Assembly: GCA_051884915.1 (NCBI GenBank)
Contig: JBJEWF010000070.1
Span: forward strand, 1 to 52,694
Direction: 5' to 3'
Source of the DNA: RUG572 sp051884915
GTDB taxonomy: Bacteria > Verrucomicrobiota > Kiritimatiellia > RFP12 > UBA1067
Length of the DNA: 52,694 nt
Positions within the stretch are counted from its first letter, which is position 1, and every line of letters begins with the position of its first letter. This document shows positions 1-7,112 of this stretch, piece after piece. Below the pieces are notes generated by a model. The model saw only the letters and a list, made by a program, of their open reading frames with translations, made no database searches and was not told the origin of the DNA. The position numbers and the translations under genes are program-made.

Positions 1-223
1 GGATGAAGATGCGCTTCTGCATCGTCGTTGTCGTCGCGGCAGGATCCGCGCTCTCCGATCTCCTTGTGCCGCGAATGCTTGCCCCTGTCGGCTGGGGCAA
101 TGTGCGCCCCTTTCGGAACAGCGAAGACATGAATCCCGTCGCACCCGGCCAAGCCCGATTCTCCTTGATGAGCGGCGCGAACACGGGATGACGGCACGCG
201 GGAAAGGGCGGAATCTGACGCAT
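1..223 (-). CDS. Partial hypothetical reading frame running off the left edge
   Basis: A minus-strand frame opens at an ATG at 223 and stays open to the edge, giving at least 74 codons that begin MRQIPPFPACRHPVFAPL. I recognise no domain. The frame contains few of the G/C-only codons typical of confident genes here, and the start has no clear Shine-Dalgarno. The opposite strand also has a short frame (3-191), so coding is not proven. The position at the sequence end, next to hairpins and dispersed motifs, suggests a multi-copy segment where assembly stopped. It may instead be non-coding. Confidence 0.3.
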   Translation of the reverse strand, partial: MRQIPPFPACRHPVFAPLIKENRAWPGATGFMSSLFRKGRTLPQPTGASIRGTRRSESADPAATTTTMQKRIFI

Positions 224-256
224 CCACGGGAAACGGCTCCACGTTCCTGTAGCCGG

Positions 257-282
257 ATTTTCACTTGCCGCAAAGTGAAAAT
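257..282. repeat. 10-bp perfect inverted repeat (hairpin)
   Basis: ATTTTCACTT (257-266) and AAGTGAAAAT (273-282) pair perfectly around a 6-nt loop. The element lies in an AT-richer stretch between the left-edge frame and a plus-strand promoter. It could be a terminator-like or operator hairpin. There is no clear U tract, so the role is unknown. Confidence 0.6.
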
Positions 283-290
283 GTCGACTT

Positions 291-311
291 CACCCTTTAT
301 TCACAAGGGTG
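291..311. repeat. 7-bp inverted repeat
   Basis: CACCCTT (291-297) pairs with AAGGGTG (305-311) around a 7-nt loop, 9 nt after the stronger hairpin at 257-282. Function unknown. Confidence 0.45.
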
Positions 312-329
312 CCGTTGCTCTTTACGTCA

Positions 330-350
330 AAAAATTGGGGAACCTCCAAG
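330..350 (+). repeat. Copy 1 of a 21-nt dispersed motif (core AATTGGGGAACCTCC)
   Basis: A 21-nt string, A6 followed by TTGGGGAACCTCCAA, is repeated exactly in inverted orientation at 52642-52662. In both places it lies about 30-45 nt upstream of an extended -10 element and points towards it. It could be an upstream regulatory site or part of a longer dispersed repeat. The flanking sequences differ, so the conserved unit is short. Confidence 0.7.
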
Positions 351-380
351 GACGATTTGTATTTTTCTGGTGGTGCAAGT

Positions 381-388
381 TGTACAAT
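381..388 (+). promoter_or_regulatory. Extended -10 promoter-like element, plus strand
   Basis: TGTACAAT matches the TG-n-TANAAT pattern seen before many genes here. It is followed by a good Shine-Dalgarno (GGAGGAAGG, about 425-433) and an ATG at 439. The frame that follows runs into a GGGACTGTCCCC palindrome and then antisense to coaC and gltX. The signals may be the surviving 5' end of a displaced gene. Confidence 0.4.
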
Positions 389-463
389 CTCGTGGGTCAA
401 ATTGGAAAGGAAGCCTGTCGAAGTGGAGGAAGGATGCCATGAAGAAGAAGGGCAGGAAAAGGA

Positions 464-507
464 GGGACTGTCCCCTCACGCCGTCCTCATACACGGGGAC
501 AGTCCCC
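464..507. repeat. Paired GGGGACAGTCCCC palindromes forming a hairpin
   Basis: GGGACTGTCCCC (464-475) and GGGGACAGTCCCC (495-507) are inverted copies separated by 19 nt. Each is nearly palindromic in itself, GGGGAC around a central A. The same core is the repeated element of the minisatellite inside dus (13485-14060) and recurs in part at 50275 and 52589. It resembles REP-type elements, which in other bacteria are often linked to Y1/RAYT transposases. No such transposase is in this window. Confidence 0.7.
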
Positions 508-558
508 TTACGCCGTTCGCGGGGGTGGCCGGCGCGAGAACCCCGCGCGGCGGCCGCG

Positions 559-1098
559 CTAGCGGCGCGACAGCGCTTCGGCTTGCGCGAAAATGGCGGC
601 CGGTTCGGCCATGCGCCCCTTGCCTGTCGTGCCGCAGGCGAGATCGCCCGCGTCCATTTCGACGAAATGGACGCCACGCGCCCTGAGCGTCTTAAAATTC
701 GCCTGCGTGGCCGGATGCTCGTACATGCCCGTGTTCATCGCGGGCGCGACGAGAATCAGGGCCCTGGTGGCGAGCGCCACGGAACTGAGCAGATCGTCGG
801 CAAGGCCCTGCGCCATCTTGGCCAGGATGTTCGCCGTGGCGGGGGCGACGACCAGCAGGTCGGCCGCCTCCGCGAGGGAGATGTGCCCCGGCTTCCAGTC
901 CAAAGGGTCGGCGAACATCGCATGCTGGACGGGATTCCGGCTCAGCGTGCGAAAAGTCAGCGGCGTCACGAATTCCCGGGCGTGGTCCGTCATGATCACG
1001 TGGACGTCGTCCCCGTTCTTCACGAACAGCCGAACCAGCTCGCACGCCTTGTAGGCGGCGATCGAACCCGTCACGCCGATCACGACCGTGCGCGCCAT
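559..1098 (-). CDS. coaC: Phosphopantothenoylcysteine decarboxylase, stand-alone CoaC
   Basis: 179-residue flavoprotein that decarboxylates 4'-phosphopantothenoylcysteine to 4'-phosphopantetheine in coenzyme A synthesis (cytosolic, FMN-dependent). The N-terminus MARTVVIGVTGSIAAYKACE is the typical HFCD flavoprotein start. The family motifs PAT-N (in VVAPATANILAKMA) and PAMN (in LVAPAMNTGMYEHP) are present. The C-terminal ligase half found in the usual fused CoaBC (about 400 residues) is absent; a separate CoaB-like gene lies at 35541-36206. The ATG overlaps the gltX stop (TGATG), so translational coupling is likely, and it is the last gene of the sigma/kinase/gltX/coaC string. Other HFCD flavoproteins such as UbiX are less likely given the PAMN motif. 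Confidence 0.9.
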   Translation of the reverse strand: MARTVVIGVTGSIAAYKACELVRLFVKNGDDVHVIMTDHAREFVTPLTFRTLSRNPVQHAMFADPLDWKPGHISLAEAADLLVVAPATANILAKMAQGLADDLLSSVALATRALILVAPAMNTGMYEHPATQANFKTLRARGVHFVEMDAGDLACGTTGKGRMAEPAAIFAQAEALSRR

Positions 1099-2408
1099 CA
1101 GAGCGTCTCCGCGACTTTGCGCAGACGGGCCACGGTCTTCGCCCGGCCCAGGAGTTCGCAGGTCTCGAAAAGCCCGATTCCCTCGCCGCGCCCCGTGACG
1201 GCCACGCGGATCGGATGGACCCACGGACCCATGCCCTGTCCCTGCGACAGCTCCTTCACCATCGCCTCGCCGGCGGCGGCGGTGAACGGCTCAAGGGCCT
1301 CGAAGCGGTCGGCGAGATCGAGAAGCGTATCCTTGACGCCGTCCTTCTTCAGGCGCTTGTCGACGGCTTTTTCGTCGAAAGCATAGTCGTCCGTGAAGAA
1401 ATACGCGCAATTCCCGGGAATGTCGCTCCAGAACTTCGTGCGGATCTGCAGCTGGTCGACGAGCAGTTCCATGTTGAAGCCGGCCGGAACGGCGAGGCCC
1501 GCCGCGGCCAGCCGCGCCTGGAGTTCGGCCGCGAATTCGGCTTTCGGCACGCGGTGGATGTACTCGCCGTTCATCCACTGGAGCTTCTTGATGTCGAACC
1601 GGGCCGCCGTCACGTGGACCTTCTCGATGTCGAAGAGCGCGATCATCTCCTCCTTCGTGAGGATCTCGCGCTCGTCGCCCGGGTTCCAGCCGAGAAGCAG
1701 CAGGTAGTTGAAGAGCGCGTCCGGCAGGTAGCCGTTCTCGCGGAACTCGCCCACGAACGCCGCGCCGTCGCGCTTCGAGTAGGGCCGGCCCTGCGCGTTG
1801 ACGATCATCGAGAGATGGCCGTACTTCGGCGGCGGGGCGCCGAGCGCCTTGAACAGCTCGATGTGCTTGAACGTGTTTTCCACGTGGTCGTCGCCGCGGA
1901 TCACGTGCGTGATGCCCTGATCGATGTCGTCGACGACGTTGGCCAGATGGAAGATCGGCGAACCGTCGCTGCGGACGATGGCGAAATCCTGCACGTCTTC
2001 GGCCTTCTTCTCCATGCGCCCCTTCACCAGATCGTCGAACGCGAGCACGCCGTCCTTGGGCATCCTGAACATGACGACCGTGCCGGTCTTGCCGTCGCGG
2101 GACGTCCGCTCGCACGCGTAGGCGCGGCCCTCGGCCAGCAGCTTCTCCGCGCAGTCGAGATGGCGCCGGAGATTCTTCGTCTGGTAGACGGCCGGTTCGT
2201 CATAGTCGAGCCCCAGCCACTCCATGCACGCGAACAGGGCCTGGATGGCTTCGGGCGTGGAGCGTTCCAGATCGGTGTCCTCCACGCGAAGCAGGAACTT
2301 GCCGCCCGTATGCCGCGCATACAGCCAGTTGTAGATGGCCGCGCGGATGTTGCCGATATGGACCTTCCCCGTCGGGGACGGGGCGAAACGTACACGGATG
2401 TCTGACAT
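1098..2408 (-). CDS. gltX: Glutamyl-tRNA synthetase (compact form)
   Basis: Class I aminoacyl-tRNA synthetase charging tRNA-Glu, 436 residues. It opens with VRFAPSPTGKVHIGNIR, where HIGN (17-20) is the HIGH motif. VEDTD follows near 42-46, HVIRGDDHVENT near 168-180, and the KMSKS-like loop is SKRDG at 211-215, preceded by PY rather than the usual KL. The protein is short for the family (about 470). The segment after YACE (near 100), which usually carries roughly 35-40 residues of a Cys/charged insertion before the RFK/FRMP strand, is largely missing. The ATG at 2408 gives the family-typical start; an in-frame ATG at 2420 overlaps the kinase stop (TAATG) and is an alternative. It may discriminate tRNA-Glu only, or both Glu and Gln tRNAs; this cannot be told from sequence. 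Confidence 0.93.
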   Translation of the reverse strand: MSDIRVRFAPSPTGKVHIGNIRAAIYNWLYARHTGGKFLLRVEDTDLERSTPEAIQALFACMEWLGLDYDEPAVYQTKNLRRHLDCAEKLLAEGRAYACERTSRDGKTGTVVMFRMPKDGVLAFDDLVKGRMEKKAEDVQDFAIVRSDGSPIFHLANVVDDIDQGITHVIRGDDHVENTFKHIELFKALGAPPPKYGHLSMIVNAQGRPYSKRDGAAFVGEFRENGYLPDALFNYLLLLGWNPGDEREILTKEEMIALFDIEKVHVTAARFDIKKLQWMNGEYIHRVPKAEFAAELQARLAAAGLAVPAGFNMELLVDQLQIRTKFWSDIPGNCAYFFTDDYAFDEKAVDKRLKKDGVKDTLLDLADRFEALEPFTAAAGEAMVKELSQGQGMGPWVHPIRVAVTGRGEGIGLFETCELLGRAKTVARLRKVAETL

Positions 2409-2418
2409 GGTGGCGGGC

Positions 2419-2427
2419 ATTATAGCA
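2419..2427 (-). promoter_or_regulatory. Extended -10 element before gltX
   Basis: On the minus strand TGC-TATAAT ends 10 nt before the gltX ATG at 2408. A possible -35, TTCTCA, lies 17 nt upstream. A transcript from here would have a leader of only a few bases. The element overlaps the end of the kinase gene, so it would be an internal operon promoter. Confidence 0.45.
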
Positions 2428-5212
2428 CAATCGAAGAGGGCTGAGAAGTTGCCTCCGCCGGGTCGCCGGGCTGCCCGGCCGGGTCGAGGAACCAGTCCAG
2501 GGCCTCTTCGCTGAATGCGTTGTCGACGACCGTCTTGTGGGTTTCGCCCGGCAGGACCCTGACGACAACCGGATGGCCCGTCGCCAGTCCGATCGGCGCG
2601 ACGGACGACCGGACCAGGTCCGGAGGGCACTGGCGGTCCGCCTCGCCCAGGCAGAGGCGGACCTGCGCGACGATTTTCGGCGCGGCGTCCGCCGGGACCG
2701 GTCCCGCCCCCGCCAGCAAGGCCCGGGCGAAAAGCGCGGGTTCCTGGGCGAGAAGGACCCAGGCCGCATCCGCGCCACTGTCCACGCCCGCGACGAGAAC
2801 CCGTTCCGGCGAAACGCGGAATTCCTGCGTCTTCGTGCGGACCAGCCGGGCGACGGTCCTGAGCAGTCCGTCCCGGGCCTTCTTCCGCGCGCCCAGCCAC
2901 AGATTTTCGCGGCCGCCGGGACACTGGGGCAGAAGGATCACGACTTTCCGGCCCTGGGTTTCCGCAGCCGTCACCAGCGTCCGCAGAAAGGGCGCCGTCA
3001 TCTGGCGCACGTTGTCGTTTCCATTGCGGGCGCGGTCGTGCAGGGCCAGAACCAGGACGGCCGGCCGATCATCTTCCAGGGACGAGCCGACGACGATCTG
3101 GCGATAGGCGAGCGAACCGTCCGCGCACGTGAACGACATCCGCGCCGCGTCGGGCGACTCCGCATTGTGCGAAAGCAGTTCGAGCATGCCCGTGGTCCGG
3201 ACGCTCTCGCGATTGGCGCGGCGCACGTCGCCGGTCTTGCGCAGATAGGCCGCATACGTGTCGCGGAAGGACACGACGGACGAGACGATGTCCGGCACGT
3301 TGGGGAACCGGCCCAGCAGGCGATCGGCCGTGTCCAGCGCCAGCTCCACGTCCGTCCGGGACACCGGCTGCCCCGCCAGTCCGTTCCGCAACCGCCGTTC
3401 CACGGCCGAAACGAGCGCCCGGCCATATTCGGGCCGGTCCGGATAGTCCGTCGCCAGGTCGCCCAGCAGCGCGAAGGCGTTTTCAAGCCGCTCGGAGCCG
3501 TCCTTCGTTCCGCCGAACATGCCGGGGGATTCCGCGAGCAGGCGCGCGTAGAGGAAACGGAAATCGGGGTTGGCCGTGTCCGTCGTCCGCAGTTCCCGGG
3601 CAATGAGAAAGGCCCGCCGGCGCGCTTTGGAACGTCCGGCCGAACGGCCCTGCGCCTCAAGCGCCAGGGCCGCCTCGTAGCGGTCCGTCGCATTCGGCGA
3701 ATGCTCGTACTCTTCGATGACGCGCTGCTGGAAGACGCCCGCTTCGTCGTGGCGCCCAAGCCGGCGCAAGGTTTCGGCCAGACGGTTCAGCGCGGCGGCC
3801 GAAGGCCGCACCGCGACAAGCCGGCGAAAGGCCCGTTCCGCGAGCATGTAGTCGCCCGAACGCAAGGCGCAGACGCCCAGCACCTCGTTCACCTCCGCGC
3901 TCTTCCCGGGATCCAGCCCCTGCTCGCCCGCGAGGCGGCCGTAATACGGAAGCAGCGCCGACAGCAGCGCCACGTCGCGTTTCGACGGCGGAACGCTCTC
4001 GACGTGATGGAAGACCTCGCCCAACGCCTCGTCGGCGAGCTTGGCGTTCCGCGCCGCCAGACGCAGGGCCGCGGACGTCCGGGCATACCCCGCCACCAAG
4101 GCGCCGACAAAGGCCAGCAGGCAGACGACGGAGACGGCGGCCAGGCCCGCCATCGCGGGTTTCCGCCTGGCCCACAGGCGCAGACGGCGGCCGGGCGCCG
4201 GCGGCGCGGCGAACACGGCTTCATGGTCAAGCCACCGGCGCAGATCCTCCGCAAAGGCGGCCATGTCCGCGTAGCGGTCCGCCGGTTTGAGCGCAACGCT
4301 CTTCGCCACGATCGCCGCCAGATCCGAATCGACTCCCGTCAAGCGCGGAATGGCCTGCGAACAGATTTTCCGGAACAGGGCCGTTCCCGACACCCCGGCA
4401 AACAGCGGTTCGTGCGCCAGCAGCTCCCAAAGCGTCACGCCGAGGGCGTACTGGTCGGCGGCAAACGAACACCGGCCCGCCGTCAGCCGTTCGGGCGACA
4501 TGTAGCGGAGCGTTCCGCTGCGGGCCTCCCGGTCGTCCTCGCCCTCCCCCCAGACCGCGGCCAGCCCGAAGTCCGTCACCCGGACTTCGCCCGCGGCGTC
4601 CCGCATCAGGTTGGCCGGCTTGACGTCGCGGTGGACGACCCCGCACCGGTGGGCGTAGGCCAGCGCCTGCGCCGCCTGCAGGACGGCACGGACGATTGCG
4701 CGGACGTCGGGGAAGTCGACCTTGTTGAAACTCGTCCCGTCGACCAGTTCCATGGCATAGTAGCACAGGTCGCCGCAGGTCCCCGCGCCATAGACTTTCA
4801 CGATGCCGGGGTGATGCAGCTGCGCGACGATCTTCGCCTCCCGCGAAAACCGTTCGCGCCACGCCTCCTTGCGGCACCGCGGCGGCGGCGTGAGCACCTT
4901 CACGGCGACTTTGCGGTTCAGCGAGACCTGGAGCCCCTCCCACACCGTGCCCATTCCGCCGCGGCCGAGAATCCGCCGGAGCTGGTAGTCGCTCCCCGTC
5001 AGTTCGGGGGGCACGCACGGGACGGCGGGAGCGCTCCGGCGGCGGTTCCGGCCGTATTCCTCCATCTCCGCCAGCAGCGGAAGCAGTTCGCCCAGTTCGC
5101 CGGCATGGTCCGGATGGGCGGCGATGAAAGCCGCCTCGTCGACGGCCGCGCCCCCCCGCAGGGCGGACAGATACTCTTCGACCAGAGCCTCGGTCGTCGT
5201 CCCGTCCCTCAT
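2420..5212 (-). CDS. Transmembrane Ser/Thr protein kinase with C-terminal alpha/beta-hydrolase-like domain
   Basis: 930-residue Hanks-type kinase. The kinase domain spans about residues 76-330: glycine loop GRGGMG near 83-88, catalytic Lys105 in VAVKVL, HRDVKPANLM at 194-203, DFG at 214-216, SPERL near 239-243. One membrane segment follows (about 353-375), then a helical TPR-like region (about 390-670), then an esterase-like module from about 680 to 925. In that module the usual nucleophile motif GxSxG reads GVDSG, with Asp811 where Ser is expected; a likely catalytic His (892) remains. It may therefore be a binding domain rather than an enzyme. The ATG at 5212 overlaps the stop of the sigma factor gene (ATGA), a linkage often seen in planctomycetes and verrucomicrobia, suggesting joint expression and perhaps control of the sigma factor. 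The target is unknown. Confidence 0.88.
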   Translation of the reverse strand: MRDGTTTEALVEEYLSALRGGAAVDEAAFIAAHPDHAGELGELLPLLAEMEEYGRNRRRSAPAVPCVPPELTGSDYQLRRILGRGGMGTVWEGLQVSLNRKVAVKVLTPPPRCRKEAWRERFSREAKIVAQLHHPGIVKVYGAGTCGDLCYYAMELVDGTSFNKVDFPDVRAIVRAVLQAAQALAYAHRCGVVHRDVKPANLMRDAAGEVRVTDFGLAAVWGEGEDDREARSGTLRYMSPERLTAGRCSFAADQYALGVTLWELLAHEPLFAGVSGTALFRKICSQAIPRLTGVDSDLAAIVAKSVALKPADRYADMAAFAEDLRRWLDHEAVFAAPPAPGRRLRLWARRKPAMAGLAAVSVVCLLAFVGALVAGYARTSAALRLAARNAKLADEALGEVFHHVESVPPSKRDVALLSALLPYYGRLAGEQGLDPGKSAEVNEVLGVCALRSGDYMLAERAFRRLVAVRPSAAALNRLAETLRRLGRHDEAGVFQQRVIEEYEHSPNATDRYEAALALEAQGRSAGRSKARRRAFLIARELRTTDTANPDFRFLYARLLAESPGMFGGTKDGSERLENAFALLGDLATDYPDRPEYGRALVSAVERRLRNGLAGQPVSRTDVELALDTADRLLGRFPNVPDIVSSVVSFRDTYAAYLRKTGDVRRANRESVRTTGMLELLSHNAESPDAARMSFTCADGSLAYRQIVVGSSLEDDRPAVLVLALHDRARNGNDNVRQMTAPFLRTLVTAAETQGRKVVILLPQCPGGRENLWLGARKKARDGLLRTVARLVRTKTQEFRVSPERVLVAGVDSGADAAWVLLAQEPALFARALLAGAGPVPADAAPKIVAQVRLCLGEADRQCPPDLVRSSVAPIGLATGHPVVVRVLPGETHKTVVDNAFSEEALDWFLDPAGQPGDPAEATSQPSSIVL

Positions 5213-5790
5213 GGCTGGAACTCCGAGTATTCGCAGAGGATCCCGCGCAGGCGCTGAAGCGCGCGGACATAGCGCAGGGAGGCCGCCTTTTCGCCAATTC
5301 CCAGCAGGGCCGCACATTCGCCGTTTCCAAGACCTTCCCCGTGGCGAAGTTCGAGAATGGCGCGGTCATTGTCGTTCAACCGCGCAAGGGCCTGGTGGAG
5401 AATCGCATCCCGATCCTGCCGGGCCACGCGCGAAAGCGGCGACGTCGCCGTGTCGGGAATGAGATACAGCCCCGCGACGGGCGCCGAACCGTCCGGCAGC
5501 GCGCCATCGAGGTCGACTTCGCGGTAGGCGTCCCGCTTCCCGGCGCCCAGATGCCGGCGTTCCAGCTGGGCGACGGTCTGCAGAAGCGCGGTCCGCAGCT
5601 TGAAGTAAAGCGGCAGATCGGGATTGGACATGAACGCGCTTTCATCCCGGCTGACGGCGGCCATCGTCTCCTGGACGACGTCTTCGGGAGACAGACGGCG
5701 GGAGAGGATGGGGTTCATCGTCCTCTCCGCCAACCGCGCCAGCCGTACCCGGAACCGCAGGAAAGCCTCTTCAAGCTGCCCGTTTTCCAT
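5209..5790 (-). CDS. ECF-type RNA polymerase sigma factor
   Basis: 193-residue sigma-70 family protein. Region 2 is visible near residues 30-75 (LSPEDVVQETMAAVSRD) and region 4 near 130-185 (ALARLNDNDRAILELRHGEGLGNGECAALLGI, then a KAASLRYVRALQRLRG recognition helix). The spacing and motifs resemble the planctomycete/verrucomicrobial ECF groups that are paired with Ser/Thr kinases. Its stop overlaps the kinase start by 4 nt, so the two are translated together. No anti-sigma gene is adjacent, so control through the kinase is plausible (inference). A TACAAT -10 lies only 7 nt before the ATG, predicting a leaderless transcript. The regulon is unknown. Confidence 0.88.
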   Translation of the reverse strand: MENGQLEEAFLRFRVRLARLAERTMNPILSRRLSPEDVVQETMAAVSRDESAFMSNPDLPLYFKLRTALLQTVAQLERRHLGAGKRDAYREVDLDGALPDGSAPVAGLYLIPDTATSPLSRVARQDRDAILHQALARLNDNDRAILELRHGEGLGNGECAALLGIGEKAASLRYVRALQRLRGILCEYSEFQP

Positions 5791-5797
5791 GCGGCCT

Positions 5798-5806
5798 ATT
5801 GTACCA
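5798..5806 (-). promoter_or_regulatory. Extended -10 element before the sigma factor gene
   Basis: TGG-TACAAT on the minus strand, with 7 nt between the hexamer and the ATG at 5790. A start site at the usual distance would fall on or next to the ATG. No clear -35 is seen. Confidence 0.5.
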
Positions 5807-5889
5807 TCTTTTTCCTCTTTCCGCCGCCGAGGCCGCTTCGGGCGATGGCGGCGGCCGCATCCGTCTTCCGCGCGAGACGGCCGGAGGCT

Positions 5890-7092
5890 CTACGCATACA
5901 GCTCCTTCAGCACCCCTTCTTCCGAAGGTGGCGGCAGAATGGACATTCGCTTGCCTTTCGTGTTCGGAATCGGCCCGGCCGGGTCGATTCCGCACCGTTC
6001 GTAGATGCTGCCGAGAAAGTCCTGCGGCGCCACGGGACGACTGACCGGCCGGCTCGCCGTCTCGTCCGACGCGCCCACCACGCATCCGCCCTTGAATCCG
6101 CCGCCGGCCAGCAGCGCCGAGAAGCAGCGGGCCCAATGGCCGCGGCCGCCATTCCAGGGGGCCTCCCAGCCGACTTTCGGCGTGCGGCCGAATTCGCCGC
6201 ACATCCACACGACGGTCGTGTCCAGAAGGCCGCGGCTCTTCAGATCCCGCAGGAACGCCGCCACGGCCTGGTCCGTCTCGGCGCTCTTGCGCTTCATCGT
6301 CTCGAAGTGGCGCTTATGGGAATCCCAGCCCGGAAGGTTGACCGTAATCGACGGCACCCCGTACTCGACCAGCCGCCGCGCCGCCAGCAGGGACTGGCCA
6401 ACGTCCGTGCGGCCATAGCGTTCCCGGAGTTCGTCCGGCTCCCGCGCCAGATCGAAGACCTGCGCCGCATCGCCCTCTGCCACGCGGCGGGCATTCAGCC
6501 CCGCCTCGTCGAAGGCCGCCGCCAAGGCCGCATTCGCGCTGCCGGCGGCCGGACGCCAGGCGTCCAGTTCGGCCAGAAGGTCGAAACGGGCCTGCGACGC
6601 CTGCGGCGTCACGCCATCGGGCGGCACGATGCCGTCGACGGTGAACCGCGCGGCGTTGGGCCGCCCGCCCGTCACGAGAGGGGCCGCGGCATCGCCCAGA
6701 AAGCCGATTTCGCTGAACCGCCCTTTCGCGCGCGTCAGGATCACGTAGGGCGGCAGATCGCCCTTGTATTCGCTCTTCTTGATCTGCGCGACGACCGCGC
6801 CGATGGCGGGACACACCTCGCCGCCGCCCGGCAGACGCCCGGTCTGCATCAGATAGGTGGCGCTTTCGTGCCCGAACTGATCGTGCGTCAGGCTGCGGAC
6901 GACGGAGAAAAGATCGGCGCAGCGCGCCAGCTGCGGCCACCATTCGTGGATCTCGAAGCCCGGCACGTTCGTGGGAATGGCTTTCAGCTCCCCGTTGAAG
7001 TCCCGCGAAGCCGCCGGCTTCGGGTCGAAAGTCTCCAGATGGCTCGGCCCGCCCCACTGCCAGATTTCAACAACGCTTCTTGCCTGTTTCAT
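5890..7092 (-). CDS. DUF1501 family protein (alkaline phosphatase/sulfatase-like fold)
   Basis: 400-residue protein of the DUF1501 family, abundant in planctomycetes and verrucomicrobia. Family hallmarks: the opening WQWGGPSHLETFDPKP, the HDQFGHESATYLMQTGR segment, WDSHKRHFETMK, and the C-terminal block GEFGRTPKV ... GGRGHWARCFSALLAGGGFKGG. DUF1501 proteins share a fold with sulfatases and alkaline phosphatases; no confirmed reaction is known to me. The start at 7092 (MKQARSVVEIW) lacks the long Tat signal many relatives carry, so export may be direct or with the partner protein. The upstream gene is a DUF1549/DUF1553 protein 20 nt away, the classical pairing. Confidence 0.88.
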   Translation of the reverse strand: MKQARSVVEIWQWGGPSHLETFDPKPAASRDFNGELKAIPTNVPGFEIHEWWPQLARCADLFSVVRSLTHDQFGHESATYLMQTGRLPGGGEVCPAIGAVVAQIKKSEYKGDLPPYVILTRAKGRFSEIGFLGDAAAPLVTGGRPNAARFTVDGIVPPDGVTPQASQARFDLLAELDAWRPAAGSANAALAAAFDEAGLNARRVAEGDAAQVFDLAREPDELRERYGRTDVGQSLLAARRLVEYGVPSITVNLPGWDSHKRHFETMKRKSAETDQAVAAFLRDLKSRGLLDTTVVWMCGEFGRTPKVGWEAPWNGGRGHWARCFSALLAGGGFKGGCVVGASDETASRPVSRPVAPQDFLGSIYERCGIDPAGPIPNTKGKRMSILPPPSEEGVLKELYA

Positions 7093-7112
7093 GAGTCGCT
7101 TCCTGTGAAAGA

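Noticed and set aside
265..1386. Plus-strand 373-codon frame as a real gene
   Set aside because: Beyond its first codons it runs antisense to coaC and gltX, both certain genes. Only its start signals are kept as an observation.
2420..2924. N-terminal extension of GltX
   Set aside because: The open frame continues upstream but overlaps the kinase gene and has no GltX similarity; the family start is at 2408.
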